In this document: positions 10,863 through 20,613 of the stretch, piece by piece
How the letters are laid out: the number at the start of each line of letters is the position of its first letter
Numbering within the stretch: the stretch's first letter is position 1
Source: Vibrio ishigakensis
GTDB taxonomy: Bacteria; Pseudomonadota; Gammaproteobacteria; Enterobacterales; Vibrionaceae
DNA length: 64,000 nt
Assembly: GCF_024347675.1 (NCBI RefSeq)
Contig: NZ_AP024881.1
Coordinates: 1,302,001-1,366,000 of the forward strand
Direction: 5' to 3'
The notes under the pieces: model-generated
Databases searched by the model: none
Told to the model about the DNA's origin: nothing
The model's input: the letters and a program-made list of their open reading frames with translations, nothing else
Position numbers and translations under genes: made by a program

Positions 10863-12278
10863 TTACGAAACAAGTTGTTGAACGTATTGGAACACGGCTT
10901 TTAGCACCCGCATCTTCTTCTCATCGGCTTGATGTTCTTCACCGAGTCGCTCCAGATTGAGCATGTAGTCGGGTAGCTCTTGCTCGAATTTATCACGACA
11001 GTATCCAAGCCACTGTCTTTGTTCTTGGTCCGTTAGGGTATGGAAGTAGTGGCGTGCACGATAGCGAAACAGTAGCGGTTTAATTCGCTCGTCACCCAGT
11101 TGGATATCGAGCGAGCCTAGAGCTTCAGGGTTAGCATCTCGGATAATGCGCATCTGAGCTTTGTCGGCAGGGCTGAAAAACCCATCGTACAGCTGTTGAT
11201 CCACATCTGGATTCTTGGCAAATTCTCGTCCTTCACTGAACACAAAATCCAGTTTTTCACGCACTTCTGGGTCTTGTTTAAGCTGAGCTTGTCTTTGCAG
11301 ACATAGGGACTTGTCTATCTGTGTGCGCTCTAGTGCATCTGGGGTTAATACCCCAAGTGGCGCAAGGATAGGGCACTTGTTTAAATGAACTAGTTTCACC
11401 GGAATAGGCACCTCGCCATCTTCTAGCTCTGCTCTAGGTGTATACAACCTTGTTTTAATCTCTTCAGCTGAGAGTTCAAAAAGCGGGGTAATGTCTTGCG
11501 TAAGGTCGACACAGATAAGCGCTTTTTGTGGTGTCCAGCCGATTGGGGCAACCAGACCGGTTTTAAGATGTTCATTGCTGAGCATGCCAGAGACATGCAC
11601 AAGCGGTGTCATCTCTGGAATATTAACTAGGGTGTTGAGTTTATTCTTACCACGGTGCTGATAGAAGAAATCGAACAGCCTCGGTTGGGCTTGCTTGACC
11701 TTTTTAGCCAATTCGATAGTCGCGTAAACGTCGGCCATCGCATCGTGCGCATTACTGTGTTCGATGCCGTTTGCCACAGAAAGGTGCTCCAGCTTAAAGC
11801 TTGTAAAGCCCTGGTCGTTCTCTGGCCAGTTGATGCCCTCTGGACGCAGTGCATGACAAGCGCGCATCACGTCGAGTAGGTCCCAGCGGGAGTTACCGTT
11901 CTTATAGCTCCACTCATACGGGTCTAGGAAGTTACGATAGCAGGTATAACGAGTTACTTCATCGTCAAAGCGTACGCTGTTATAGCCAAGGCTGGTGGTA
12001 TTGGGTTTACTTAACTCGGCGTGGATAGTCGCAATAAATTCAGGCTCAGACAGGCCTTCATTGAGTGCTTTTTGTGGCGTGATACCTGTGACTAGTGCCG
12101 CTTCTGGACTTGGCAGATAGTCAGCGGGTGGTTGGCAATAGATCACCAAGGGCTCGCCAATGACATTTAGATCAGCGTCGGTGCGCACACCTGCAAACTG
12201 ACAAGGTCTGTCCTTGGCTGGGCTTACTCCCCAAGTTTCGTAATCAAAAAAGAAAAAAGTCGGTTGGGGAGCCTGCAT
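10863..12278 (-). CDS. sbcB: Exodeoxyribonuclease I
   Basis: A 3'-5' single-strand DNA exonuclease used in recombination and mismatch repair. With the start at 12278 the product is 471 residues (475 in E. coli). The DEDDh exonuclease domain begins FFFFDYETWGVSPA and has SLGYNSVRFDDEVTRY and EHSNAHDAMADVYATI. The SH3-like and C-terminal helical domains follow (from about residue 200). A longer frame reaches 12317, but the internal ATG (MQAPQPTFFFF) aligns with the family and has GGATAG upstream. It is the first gene of the sbcB-yohJ-yohK-cdd string. Confidence 0.96.
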   Translation of the reverse strand: MQAPQPTFFFFDYETWGVSPAKDRPCQFAGVRTDADLNVIGEPLVIYCQPPADYLPSPEAALVTGITPQKALNEGLSEPEFIATIHAELSKPNTTSLGYNSVRFDDEVTRYTCYRNFLDPYEWSYKNGNSRWDLLDVMRACHALRPEGINWPENDQGFTSFKLEHLSVANGIEHSNAHDAMADVYATIELAKKVKQAQPRLFDFFYQHRGKNKLNTLVNIPEMTPLVHVSGMLSNEHLKTGLVAPIGWTPQKALICVDLTQDITPLFELSAEEIKTRLYTPRAELEDGEVPIPVKLVHLNKCPILAPLGVLTPDALERTQIDKSLCLQRQAQLKQDPEVREKLDFVFSEGREFAKNPDVDQQLYDGFFSPADKAQMRIIRDANPEALGSLDIQLGDERIKPLLFRYRARHYFHTLTDQEQRQWLGYCRDKFEQELPDYMLNLERLGEEHQADEKKMRVLKAVFQYVQQLVS

Positions 12279-12346
12279 AAAAACTATCCATAATTCAAAG
12301 TGTTGGCCAAAGGGCAATCCACTTGTGATTATATCAAGTCATCACT

Positions 12347-12374
12347 GGCGTTATAAGTGTTAACTTATAACGCC
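12347..12374. repeat. Perfect 12-bp inverted repeat after mobB/moeA
   Basis: GGCGTTATAAGT and ACTTATAACGCC pair perfectly around a GTTA loop, 5 bases past the stop of the minus-strand mobB/moeA gene. It lacks a T-run on either side, so it is either a 3'-end stabilising or rho-assisted hairpin, or an operator for sbcB. Confidence 0.7.
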
Positions 12375-12379
12375 TTACA

Positions 12380-14146
12380 TCAAAGTCGGCCCTGAAGTGG
12401 CACTATGGTCACTGACTCACCAGCCTTAACATTATCAACCGCTGGGTCGATTTCGATAATGCAGTTCGCTTCACTCATAGAGCGCAGGATGCCAGAGCCT
12501 TGCTTGCCCGTTGTGCGAACCGTTAAACGGCCATGCTCATCCTTGCTGTATACGCCTCGGCTAAACTCAGTGCGGCCGATACGAGAACGAAGTGGCTCGC
12601 TAGCCACGGCTTGTAGTTTAAGTGGCTCCCAATCCGTTTCTCCTTGCATCTTGCGCAGTGCTGGTTCAACGAAGTTAAGGAATGAGACCATTACCGCTAC
12701 TGGATTTCCTGGAAGACCAAAGAAAGGCTTGTTACTGATTTTACCAAACGCCAGAGGGCGACCTGGACGCATATTAATACGCCAGAAGTTGATTTCTCCT
12801 AGAGACTCTAGGGCATCCTTCACGTAATCCGCATCACCTACAGAGACGCCCCCCGAGGTCAGTACCACGTCCGCCTCATTTGAAGCTTTTGATAGTGCCT
12901 CTACAATCACCTCGTGCTTGTCTTCAAGGATCCCGTAATCCAAGATCTCACAGTTTAGATTCTCCAAAAGCCCCATCAGGGTATAGCGGTTGGAATCATA
13001 AATGGTATTGGCTTTAAAGCTAGAGCCAGGGGCTTGCACCTCATCACCAGTAGAGAAAATGGCAACCTTGAGCTTGCGTTTAACCTGTACCTCGCCGAGT
13101 CCAATGGACGCTAGCATACCCATCTCAGCGGAATAGATACGGGTGTTGGCATCAAACACTAGGCCAGACTCGGGCAAGTCTTCACCTGCCTGACGCACAT
13201 TTTGACCAGCCTTGATTGTGGCATCGCCAAAGGTAACGGTTTTATCAGTTTGGGTTGCTTGTTCTCGCATTACTACTGTATCGCCATTCTCTGGGGTTGG
13301 CGCACCAGTCATGATCTTAACCGCTTCACCTTTTTGTAGAGGTTTGTCGTAGGCATAGCCAGCCATTACCTCAGCCACCACTTGATAGCTATCACGCTCA
13401 AGGTCATCACCACGGATAGCGTAGCCATCCATTGCCGAGTTGGTGTAAGCCGGAACATTAATTGGTGAGTGCACAGCGTCTGCTAGAACGCGTTTATAGC
13501 TATTTTCTACTGCAATGGTTTCGGTTAGAGATTGCGGGTTTACCGCTTCTAGGATCTTCTGTTGTCCTTGTTCTACCGAGAAGAAAGCTGGTGATAGGGT
13601 GTCGCAGCTTGCCGCCAAAGATGGCTTAGCAAGCGAGTAGTTTTCCACATAGCTAAGTACGAATGCTGAGATAGCATCCAGGTCATTAATATCAAGCTGA
13701 GGCAGCTCAGTATCCACATTTTCATCTGACGCTACCGCTACGATATTAGTATCAAACGGGTAAAGCCACGGCTTTTCTAGCTCTTTGCGGTGCAGTTCTA
13801 TCTTAGGAAAGGCTATGTTCTTACAGCCCTCAACTAAGATAACGTCTAGCTTGTCGTGATCAAAACTAGTCAGTAGATATTCGAAATTTGCCTCAGCTTC
13901 AGGCGTCTCTGTCATTAGCGCAAAGCGGTTTCTTGATGAGATAAGCATCTGTGACGCGCCGGCTTTGCGCAGGCGGTAGCTGTCTTTGCCTGGCTTATCT
14001 ACATCGAAGTTATGGTGTGCGTGCTTTAGCATACCCACTCTAAGTCCAGCTTCAGTGAGTTTCGGTAGTAGGGCTTCTAGTAGGGTGGTTTTTCCGGTGC
14101 CTGAGTAGGCAGCAAATCCAAGTAGTGGAAGGCGAGTTTGAATCAT
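12380..14146 (-). CDS. MobB-MoeA fusion: molybdopterin-guanine dinucleotide adapter and molybdenum insertion protein
   Basis: The protein is 588 residues with two cofactor domains. Residues 1 to about 165 are MobB-like: the P-loop [19 protein letters not shown], then [24 protein letters not shown] and VEGCKN. Residues about 185-588 are MoeA, which inserts molybdenum or tungsten into adenylated molybdopterin; the markers are [42 protein letters not shown] and [24 protein letters not shown]. The two are separate genes in E. coli. The start overlaps mobA by 4 bases. Its place in the tup operon fits supply of cofactor to formate dehydrogenase. Confidence 0.93.
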   Translation of the reverse strand: MIQTRLPLLGFAAYSGTGKTTLLEALLPKLTEAGLRVGMLKHAHHNFDVDKPGKDSYRLRKAGASQMLISSRNRFALMTETPEAEANFEYLLTSFDHDKLDVILVEGCKNIAFPKIELHRKELEKPWLYPFDTNIVAVASDENVDTELPQLDINDLDAISAFVLSYVENYSLAKPSLAASCDTLSPAFFSVEQGQQKILEAVNPQSLTETIAVENSYKRVLADAVHSPINVPAYTNSAMDGYAIRGDDLERDSYQVVAEVMAGYAYDKPLQKGEAVKIMTGAPTPENGDTVVMREQATQTDKTVTFGDATIKAGQNVRQAGEDLPESGLVFDANTRIYSAEMGMLASIGLGEVQVKRKLKVAIFSTGDEVQAPGSSFKANTIYDSNRYTLMGLLENLNCEILDYGILEDKHEVIVEALSKASNEADVVLTSGGVSVGDADYVKDALESLGEINFWRINMRPGRPLAFGKISNKPFFGLPGNPVAVMVSFLNFVEPALRKMQGETDWEPLKLQAVASEPLRSRIGRTEFSRGVYSKDEHGRLTVRTTGKQGSGILRSMSEANCIIEIDPAVDNVKAGESVTIVPLQGRL

Positions 14147-14727
14147 GAGAGGCTTCCGAATTGTTCAAGTTCTTGAGGCGTGTTTAGGTTCACGAAGCAG
14201 TCTGGAGAGTCTGAAAAGTCGACATTGACCACGTTACACTCTTTGTAAAACAGGATGATCTTACGCTCACCACGCTCTAAAAACTCAGTTAACTTAGGTA
14301 GAACGCGCTTGTGATACAGGGTAAACACTGGCTGCACGAAGTTGCCATCATGGGCGACCAAGATGTCACTCGCTTCAGTGATAGAGCTGGTAAAGCGCTC
14401 TACTAGGTCTTGGTTCAGCATTGGCGTGTCGCAAGGTACAAAGCCGACCCAGTCGGTATCGGTATTCTGCAAGCCAGCATGAATGCCGCCAAGGGGGCCG
14501 GGAAAGTCGGCTACTGAGTCTGAGATAACCGGTGCAAAGCTTGCATAGGCGTCTTGATTGCGGTTTGCGTTGATGGTGATGTGTGCTGTCTGAGCAGATA
14601 AGCGGTCTAGTACGTGTTTTACAAGTGGCTTACCGTTTAGTTCGATAAGCCCTTTGTCATTGCCACCCATGCGACTGGCTTGTCCACCCGCTAGGATTAC
14701 CCAACTAATTGAGCTTGGTTGAGGCAT
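14143..14727 (-). CDS. mobA: Molybdenum cofactor guanylyltransferase
   Basis: MobA adds GMP to the metal-molybdopterin to make the bis-MGD cofactor used by DMSO-reductase-family enzymes, including formate dehydrogenase. The 194 residues match the E. coli length. Motifs are [24 protein letters not shown] (nucleotide-binding N-terminus) and the later PLGGIHAGL and VPCDTPML. Its start lies 23 bases inside the end of tupC, and its stop overlaps the start of the mobB/moeA fusion, so the three are tightly coupled. Confidence 0.95.
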   Translation of the reverse strand: MPQPSSISWVILAGGQASRMGGNDKGLIELNGKPLVKHVLDRLSAQTAHITINANRNQDAYASFAPVISDSVADFPGPLGGIHAGLQNTDTDWVGFVPCDTPMLNQDLVERFTSSITEASDILVAHDGNFVQPVFTLYHKRVLPKLTEFLERGERKIILFYKECNVVNVDFSDSPDCFVNLNTPQELEQFGSLS

Positions 14728-15421
14728 AAGGATTCTCGTAGGTTGTTGATTTCACGATTTGTAATAGAGGAGACTCTATCAAAGTATTCTCCTTAATCCA
14801 CCATTGCTTTTTGCAAAGTGCGGTCAAAGCATTACTTTGGTGGCTCGTGATGATCAAACTGGACCCGCGAGCGAGCAAATCCTTGGAGAGCTCTACGATT
14901 CGGTCGATGGATTCTTGGTCAAGAGAGGCGCTTGGCTCATCCATCATCAGGATAGAAGGCTTCAAAATCCATGCCCTGACGACTGCAACGCGCTGTTTCT
15001 CACCCCCTGACAATACAGAGATATGCTCATCAGCGATGGTCTCTAGCCCCACAAGGCGCAGTGCATTGATCACCTGAGCGCGCTTTTCTTGCGGAGACAG
15101 CTTCTGGAATTTTAATCCGTAGGCCACATTTTGATAGACGGTGCCATCAAACAGATAAGGGTTCTGATGCAGATAGATAACGTCTTTACGACCACTCTGC
15201 CCGGTAAAGCGTGAAAGCAGGCTTCGACTCGGTGGTATTAGCTTGCCTGTGGTGGGCTTGATAAGACCAGATAAAATCTTCAGCAGGGTAGTCTTGCCCA
15301 CACCGTTATCACCCTTGAGATAAATCGCGTCGTTAGGGCCGATAACCAGTTCAGGGATGTGGAACAGCACCCTGTCTCTAAATCGCATTGAAACTTGCTT
15401 GGCGTTTATTTTTATTGTCAT
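14705..15421 (-). CDS. tupC: Tungstate ABC transporter ATP-binding protein
   Basis: The product is 238 residues, a single ABC ATPase domain: Walker [20 protein letters not shown]-loop region YLHQNPYLF, signature [14 protein letters not shown], Walker [13 protein letters not shown], and the switch His in IITSHQ. It is assigned as TupC because it follows tupA and tupB with 2-base spacing. Ahead it overlaps mobA by 23 bases. Confidence 0.9.
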   Translation of the reverse strand: MTIKINAKQVSMRFRDRVLFHIPELVIGPNDAIYLKGDNGVGKTTLLKILSGLIKPTTGKLIPPSRSLLSRFTGQSGRKDVIYLHQNPYLFDGTVYQNVAYGLKFQKLSPQEKRAQVINALRLVGLETIADEHISVLSGGEKQRVAVVRAWILKPSILMMDEPSASLDQESIDRIVELSKDLLARGSSLIITSHQSNALTALCKKQWWIKENTLIESPLLQIVKSTTYENPYASTKLN

Positions 15422-15423
15422 GC

Positions 15424-16122
15424 CTACGTTCTCAAATATCCTTTGCCTCGCATACTGGTCAACATAAAGTTAAGCAGAAGTGCGAGCGTTAGTAGAACCA
15501 TTCCTAGTGCTACACCTTGTGCAAAAGCACCTTTACTACTTTCCAAGGCGATGGCGGTGGGGATGTTTCGCGTAATGCCTAAGATGTTTCCCCCTACCAT
15601 CATGGAGCAGCCCACCTCAGTCACTATTCGCGAAAAACCTGCGATAGTGGCGGCCATTAGTGGAAAACGGGTCTCCCAGATAAGGGTAGCCATAATCCTC
15701 GGAATTGAGGCTCCAAGGGTGATAGCTGTTTCAACCGCCCGGCGGTCGCTGGATTGAAGCGCGCCGTGCATCATAGAAACCAAGATTGGGAAGCAGATAA
15801 GCATCTGCCCAAAGATCATCGCCTTTTGCGTGAACAGCATCTGCCAATCACCTAATGGCCCTGAGCGGGAGAGCATCATATATAGAAGCAGGCCAATCAC
15901 CACAGTCGGAATTGCCTGCATGGTATTGATAATAGAGAGCAGGAACCACTTGCCCCTAAACTGGGTGTAAGCAAGGAAGAAGGACAAGATAATGGCGGGT
16001 AGCAGCACCAGTGAAATCGCGCTCAACGAGACGCTAAACGAAACTGCTACGATCTGCCAAAGCTCCATGTCAAAGCTGACAAGGAGCTTGAGTGCTTCTG
16101 TGGTGGTTTGCCACAAATCCAT
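15424..16122 (-). CDS. tupB: Tungstate ABC transporter permease
   Basis: The product is 232 residues with about five or six membrane helices and the binding-protein-dependent permease coupling loop (AVETAITLGASIPRIMATLIWETRFPL, near residues 130-155) that contacts the ATPase. AAIVAGF-like and SMMVGGNILGITRNIPTAIALE stretches match TupB-type permeases. The gene is 2 bases after tupA and 2 bases before tupC. Confidence 0.9.
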   Translation of the reverse strand: MDLWQTTTEALKLLVSFDMELWQIVAVSFSVSLSAISLVLLPAIILSFFLAYTQFRGKWFLLSIINTMQAIPTVVIGLLLYMMLSRSGPLGDWQMLFTQKAMIFGQMLICFPILVSMMHGALQSSDRRAVETAITLGASIPRIMATLIWETRFPLMAATIAGFSRIVTEVGCSMMVGGNILGITRNIPTAIALESSKGAFAQGVALGMVLLTLALLLNFMLTSMRGKGYLRT

Positions 16123-16124
16123 GC

Positions 16125-16937
16125 TTATTTCGCATCCTTGGTATCGGCATTAGCCACGAACAGCTGTTTGCCGTTCAGACGAAAACCGTTGATTAGGTCT
16201 TGCCCCTTGTTAGTCACTAGCCAATCACTGAATGCCTTTGCGTCTTGGTATTTGATGGTCGGGTAGCGGTCTGGATTGATCAGGATTACCTGATATGGGT
16301 TAAACAATTGTGGGTCGCCCTCATACAAAACATTCAGGTCTAGGCGTGAGTGATACGCAAGCCAGGTGCCTCGGTCTGTAAGGGTGTAACCCTGAAGCTC
16401 TGACGCCATATTGAGCGTAGGCCCCATACCTTGGCCGACAGCGCGATAACCTTGAAACTCAGGCTTGATTGCAGCTTGGCTCCACAGGTTCAATTCTTTC
16501 TTGTTAGTACCTGAATCATCGCCACGAGAGATAAAGATAACCTTGTTGTCAGCAATACGTGAGAAGGCGTCTTCCGCAGAAGCGCTTTGCTTAAGATGAG
16601 CAGGGTCGCTCTTAGGACCTACAATCACAAAATCGTTATACATCAGCTTTCTTGGCATGACGCCAAAGCCGCTTTGAACAAAACTCGCTTCCGCTTTTGG
16701 CGCGTGAGTCATAACCACATCTACATCGCCATTCTCGCCCATCTTAAGGGCCTTACCTGTACCAGCTGCGATAACATCAACCTTGATGCCAGTATCGGAT
16801 TCAAACTTTGGCAACAGATAATCCAGCAGACCAGAGTGGTAGGTGCTGGTGGTGGTGGCTAGGCGAATACGATGCTCGTCAGCGGCATGCACGTTGAGAC
16901 TGAGGAGTGCAGCAAGTAACAGGAGTGTTTTTTTCAT
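16125..16937 (-). CDS. tupA: Tungstate-binding periplasmic protein
   Basis: This is the solute-binding component of the high-affinity tungstate importer. A signal peptide is obvious (MKKTLLLLAALLSLNVHAA). The mature protein begins with the TupA hallmark LATTTSTYHSGLLDYLLP, whose TTTS binds the oxyanion, followed by VIAAGTGKALKMGENGDVDVV, MYNDFVIVGPKSDPA and FISRGDDSGTNKKE. These residues separate TupA from the molybdate protein ModA. The length (270) is usual. It heads the operon tupABC-mobA-mobB/moeA and is preceded by a long structured leader. Tungstate rather than molybdate is a family-based inference. Confidence 0.93.
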   Translation of the reverse strand: MKKTLLLLAALLSLNVHAADEHRIRLATTTSTYHSGLLDYLLPKFESDTGIKVDVIAAGTGKALKMGENGDVDVVMTHAPKAEASFVQSGFGVMPRKLMYNDFVIVGPKSDPAHLKQSASAEDAFSRIADNKVIFISRGDDSGTNKKELNLWSQAAIKPEFQGYRAVGQGMGPTLNMASELQGYTLTDRGTWLAYHSRLDLNVLYEGDPQLFNPYQVILINPDRYPTIKYQDAKAFSDWLVTNKGQDLINGFRLNGKQLFVANADTKDAK

Positions 16938-17140
16938 TCTAGATTTCCTTGTGTCGCCATGCGGTTAACTGCAGGGCACGTTGAGTCATCCGGCCTAGAG
17001 AGGCCAGTCACCCAATTAAGCAACTTCAATGCCAGTTTGGAGATTAATCACCGCACAAGGGTCTTTACTGTCTAAATATTAGACCCATTGACGGTTTTTG
17101 AGTCGAATTAATCACCGAGGCTTATGCAAACTGGCTTCCT
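16938..17140 (-). promoter_or_regulatory. Structured leader and promoter region of the tup operon
   Basis: On the minus strand the 5' region of tupA can fold into several hairpins. They are GGGTCT...AGACCC (about 17086-17060), CTGGCC-TCTCTA-GGCCGG (about 17009-16991) and an imperfect stem GTGCC...GGC just before the ribosome binding site AAGGA. A weak sigma-54-like element AGGAAGCCAGTTTGCA lies at 17140-17125 (GG-N10-GC spacing correct, but A instead of T before GG). A Moco-type riboswitch was considered; I do not see its conserved CCGAAAGG core. The divergent gene at 17258 shares this interval. Confidence 0.4.
17043..17117. repeat. Two copies of ATTAATCACCG, 64 bases apart
   Basis: ATTAATCACCG occurs exactly at 17043-17053 and again at 17107-17117 in the same orientation. 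The copies lie between divergent tupA and the response regulator gene. They may be binding sites for a regulator of either gene. Confidence 0.6.
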
Positions 17141-17257
17141 TGAGCTTGGTTTTACTCAGTAAAAATTTGAAGTGGGATAAAATGTCGCACATCAAAACTT
17201 GGGTATTCTTGAGTAATTGTTACACTGAGTGAAAACATAAAAACTGTAAATTATTCA

Positions 17258-18655
17258 ATGTCTTCGATTGGTTCTAACATTTCTCAATATAAAGCTTTCT
17301 CTGTCCTAGTGGTAGACGATGAGGTCGGTATTCAGACCATGCTCAAGAAAGCGCTCGGTAAATGGTTTGGCTTGGTAGATAGCGCAAGCTCTGTGGCTGA
17401 AGCTGAGGCGCTAAAAGTCGATAACCACTACGACCTAATCATTCTTGATATCAATCTTCCCGGAGAAACAGGGGTAGAGTGGCTTACTCGATTTCCCGCT
17501 CAAGACAGACCCAATGACGTCATCTTTATGACCGGCTATGCAGACCTTGAAACGGCGATATCGGCTCTGAGACTTGGCGCGACTGATTTCATTCTAAAGC
17601 CATTTAGCCTTGAGCAGATGATGAGCTCTGTAAGCAGATGTATCGATAAGCGCCTTGGTGAGCGATGGCAGAGTGCGTTGGCACATGAAGTGGAAAGACA
17701 CGTTGGCGCAGAAATCAAAGGTAACAGTGCGCAAACCAAGCAGTTAAAAACCTTGATTCAACAGTTCGCTCCTTCAAAGGCGAGTATCTTGGTCGAGGGT
17801 GAATCGGGAACGGGTAAAGAATTGGTTGCGCGTGGCATTCATCAAGCGAGCGAAAGGCGCGGTCCATTTGTTCCGGTTAACTGCGGTGCGATTGCACCTG
17901 AGCTTTTGGAAAGCGAGCTGTTTGGTCATGCATCTGGCGCCTTTACTGGCGCTAAGAAATCTCGCGAAGGGCTGTTTCGTGTGGCTAACGGCGGCACGCT
18001 ATTTCTTGACGAGATAGGTGAGATGCCTCTGGCAATGCAATCCTCACTATTGAGAGTTCTAGAGCAAAAGGCGATACGTCCTGTTGGTACTGAAAAAGAG
18101 ATCCCAGTAGATGTGCGCGTGGTGGCGGCAACCAACCGTGACCTTGAACAAGAGGTAAAACAAGGACGCTTTCGAGCTGATCTTTTCTATCGTCTGAATG
18201 TACTCCGCATCGATGTAAAACCACTAAGAGAGCGTAAACAAGATATCCAAGACTTGGTGCCTTTCTTTACCCGAATCCTAGCTAAAGAGCTTGGTATAGA
18301 AGAGCCAAAATGGGCGCATCAAGATATACAGGCACTAATGGGATACAACTGGCCCGGTAATATTCGTGAGCTTCGAAATCTTATTGAGCGCAGTATTTTG
18401 CTAAGACAATCGCCCGCGAGTCAGCTTCTCGGTATTGAAGTGGCGCAGCCGATTTCTGTTGATACACCCGAGTTAGGTGAAGAAGGGTATCCTCTGGAGT
18501 GGTCTCTAAAAGAGGTGGAAAAGGCGCACATACTGTCTGTGGTTGAAAAGCATCAAGGCAATAAATCTGCCGCGGCAAGGGATCTTGGCGTTGCTCGTAA
18601 AACTCTAGAACGTAAGTTCAAAGAGTGGGGCAATGAGAGCTATCCATGCGTCTAA
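17258..18655 (+). CDS. Sigma-54-dependent response regulator (REC-AAA-HTH)
   Basis: The product is 465 residues with NtrC-family architecture. The receiver domain (about 12-130) has VVDDE acidic pocket residues, the phosphorylatable Asp in ILDINLPG and Lys in LKPF. The AAA+ domain (about 155-385) has Walker A GESGTGKE, the sigma-54-contacting loop GAFTGA, and Walker [12 protein letters not shown] Fis-type helix-turn-helix ends the protein ([20 protein letters not shown]). It activates sigma-54 promoters when phosphorylated. The sensor kinase follows with a 10-base overlap. The -24/-12 promoters and palindromes at the neighbouring fdh genes make those genes the likely targets. Confidence 0.95.
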   Translation: MSSIGSNISQYKAFSVLVVDDEVGIQTMLKKALGKWFGLVDSASSVAEAEALKVDNHYDLIILDINLPGETGVEWLTRFPAQDRPNDVIFMTGYADLETAISALRLGATDFILKPFSLEQMMSSVSRCIDKRLGERWQSALAHEVERHVGAEIKGNSAQTKQLKTLIQQFAPSKASILVEGESGTGKELVARGIHQASERRGPFVPVNCGAIAPELLESELFGHASGAFTGAKKSREGLFRVANGGTLFLDEIGEMPLAMQSSLLRVLEQKAIRPVGTEKEIPVDVRVVAATNRDLEQEVKQGRFRADLFYRLNVLRIDVKPLRERKQDIQDLVPFFTRILAKELGIEEPKWAHQDIQALMGYNWPGNIRELRNLIERSILLRQSPASQLLGIEVAQPISVDTPELGEEGYPLEWSLKEVEKAHILSVVEKHQGNKSAAARDLGVARKTLERKFKEWGNESYPCV

Positions 18656-20613
18656 TGGTTAAGTGGGCGCAAAAATGGCGCCGCCGATTCCAAACCATGG
18701 TGCGCTATCGGTTAATGTTCTTAACCTCAGCGCCTATTTTCTTGACCCTGATAGCCCTTATCGGCATCACTATCTATTGGTCTATTCAATACACTTGGCA
18801 GAACGCGCTTCATGATGTTTCCGAGCGTTTAGAGCAGGCCAAAAACACGCTAGTTCAAGAACAAACGATGCAGCAGCAACAGTTGGATGCGCTGGCAAAC
18901 TCTTATCAGTTCAGAGATAAACTACAAAGCCAAGAGTTAGATTCTTGGCTAAAAAGTGAAAAGCTCAGTCACCATTGGGACTTCATTAGCTTTAAAGATA
19001 AGCCACGCGATTCAGGAGCCAGCCTAGAGGTTTTGTTAGCGAGCGAGCTATCTGAAAAGCTAAAGCAAAAAGCGATCGTTCCAATCAAGGGAGAAGATGG
19101 CATAGAGAGCCGAGCTCTGTCTTTGGTTAGCCATGTTCGAGTAGAAGACCAAAACGGTAAATTTCTGGGAACCTTAACCGCTGGTCGCCTAATCAATAAC
19201 AATGATCAGCTAGTGGATAGCATTCGCGATCGCATCTACCCGAAGATCAAGGAAGTGCCGTCGTTAAAGGGCACAGTGACGCTATTCTTGGATGACTTGC
19301 GAGTGGCGAGTAATGTTCCTCTCAATCAAAGCCGCGCTGTAGGTACCTTTGTTTCAGACAAGGTAAGAAAGCAGGTGCTTCTTTCTGGCAATACTTGGTC
19401 GGATCTCGCAACCATTAATGACACTTGGTATATCAGCGCTTATCTTCCCCTTAAAAATGGGCAAGATGAAACCATAGGTATGCTCTACACCGGCTATCGA
19501 ATGAAGCCATTTCTCGCCACCTACCTGACCAATATCGTCGAAGTAGCGGTGATCACTGTGCTAATTCTCGCCCTTTCCGGTATTGCCGTTTATCGAGGCT
19601 CTCGTGACTTGTTTGCGCCGTTTGAACGCATTCATCGCGTGGTGCGCTTGGTTCAGATTGGTAAGCCGACCCGAATTGGTGATCTTGGCCTTAATGAAGA
19701 CCATGAACTGGCTCAGCTTGCGCGTCAGTTCGACAATATGCTCGACAGCCTAGAGGCGAGCCATCAAGAGCTTCAACAAGCTGCGCATAGTCTTGAAGAT
19801 AAGGTTGAGCGAAGAACTCAAAGTCTGCATGAGAAAACTCAGCAGCTAGAGCACCACATCAAGCTGTTAAATCAGACCCGAGATAAGTTGGTGGTGAGTG
19901 AGAAGCTGGCCGCTCTTGGGGAGCTAACTGCAGGTATTGCCCACGAGATAAATAACCCTGTAGCTGTGATTCTGGGCAACATTGAGCTTATCAAGCTTGA
20001 GTTAAGCATGGCAGGAGCCGAGCTTGAAGTGGACGAGGAAGTGGCCACCATCATAGCTCAGATAGACCGCATCCGAAATATCACGCACAGCCTGCTTCAA
20101 TACAGCCGTCAGGGCGGTATCCAAGATGAAGTGACTTGGCAATATGTAAACCCCATCATCGAAGAGAGCGTGGTATTGGTCAAAACCGGCGACAAAAAAC
20201 GCGGTATTGAGTTTATCACAAACCTCAAAGCGAGAAGCTCAGTTGAAATTAATCGCAATCAACTGTTGCAGGTGCTAGTGAATCTTCAAATGAACGCCGT
20301 GCACGCCATGGATAGCAGAGGCAAGCTCATCATAGAGAGTGAAGACTGGTTAGAGCATGGCGAGACACAAGGCGCTCTTATCCGTGTTATCGATGAGGGT
20401 TGCGGTATCGCACCTGCCAGATTGGCACGTATCTTTGACCCGTTTTATACCACTAAACGTCAGGGTACTGGTCTTGGACTATCCCTGTCGCAAAGTTTGC
20501 TCAGTCAGGTTGGGGGAGAGTTGTTAGCAGAGTCGGTAGAAGGAAAGGGAAGCACCTTTACTATAGTGCTTCCTCGAGTGGCGCAACCTCAGTTGCAGGT
20601 GGCAAATCTTTAA
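18646..20613 (+). CDS. Membrane sensor histidine kinase
   Basis: The product is 655 residues. One membrane segment lies near 25-48 and a second near 295-318; the ~245 residues between them form a periplasmic sensor region of the Cache type. A HAMP-like linker and coiled coil follow. The kinase core has the H-box EKLAALGELTAGIAHEINNP (phospho-His in AHEINN), N-box LQMNAVHAM, G1 DEGCGIAP, F-box FDPFYTTK and G2 GTGLGLSLS. It overlaps the regulator gene by 10 bases; ATG 18655 (MVKWAQ) is an alternative start. The ligand is unknown; formate, tungstate or a related anion is a guess from context. Confidence 0.93.
   Translation: MRLMVKWAQKWRRRFQTMVRYRLMFLTSAPIFLTLIALIGITIYWSIQYTWQNALHDVSERLEQAKNTLVQEQTMQQQQLDALANSYQFRDKLQSQELDSWLKSEKLSHHWDFISFKDKPRDSGASLEVLLASELSEKLKQKAIVPIKGEDGIESRALSLVSHVRVEDQNGKFLGTLTAGRLINNNDQLVDSIRDRIYPKIKEVPSLKGTVTLFLDDLRVASNVPLNQSRAVGTFVSDKVRKQVLLSGNTWSDLATINDTWYISAYLPLKNGQDETIGMLYTGYRMKPFLATYLTNIVEVAVITVLILALSGIAVYRGSRDLFAPFERIHRVVRLVQIGKPTRIGDLGLNEDHELAQLARQFDNMLDSLEASHQELQQAAHSLEDKVERRTQSLHEKTQQLEHHIKLLNQTRDKLVVSEKLAALGELTAGIAHEINNPVAVILGNIELIKLELSMAGAELEVDEEVATIIAQIDRIRNITHSLLQYSRQGGIQDEVTWQYVNPIIEESVVLVKTGDKKRGIEFITNLKARSSVEINRNQLLQVLVNLQMNAVHAMDSRGKLIIESEDWLEHGETQGALIRVIDEGCGIAPARLARIFDPFYTTKRQGTGLGLSLSQSLLSQVGGELLAESVEGKGSTFTIVLPRVAQPQLQVANL

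Noticed and set aside
16938..17120. Molybdenum cofactor riboswitch
   Set aside because: Stems are present but the conserved CCGAAAGG-type core is not visible by eye.
17125..17140. Sigma-54-like element for tupA on the minus strand (AGGAAG-N5-TTGCA)
   Set aside because: Spacing is right but the conserved T before GG and the C of the -24 box are missing; kept only as a remark in the leader entry.
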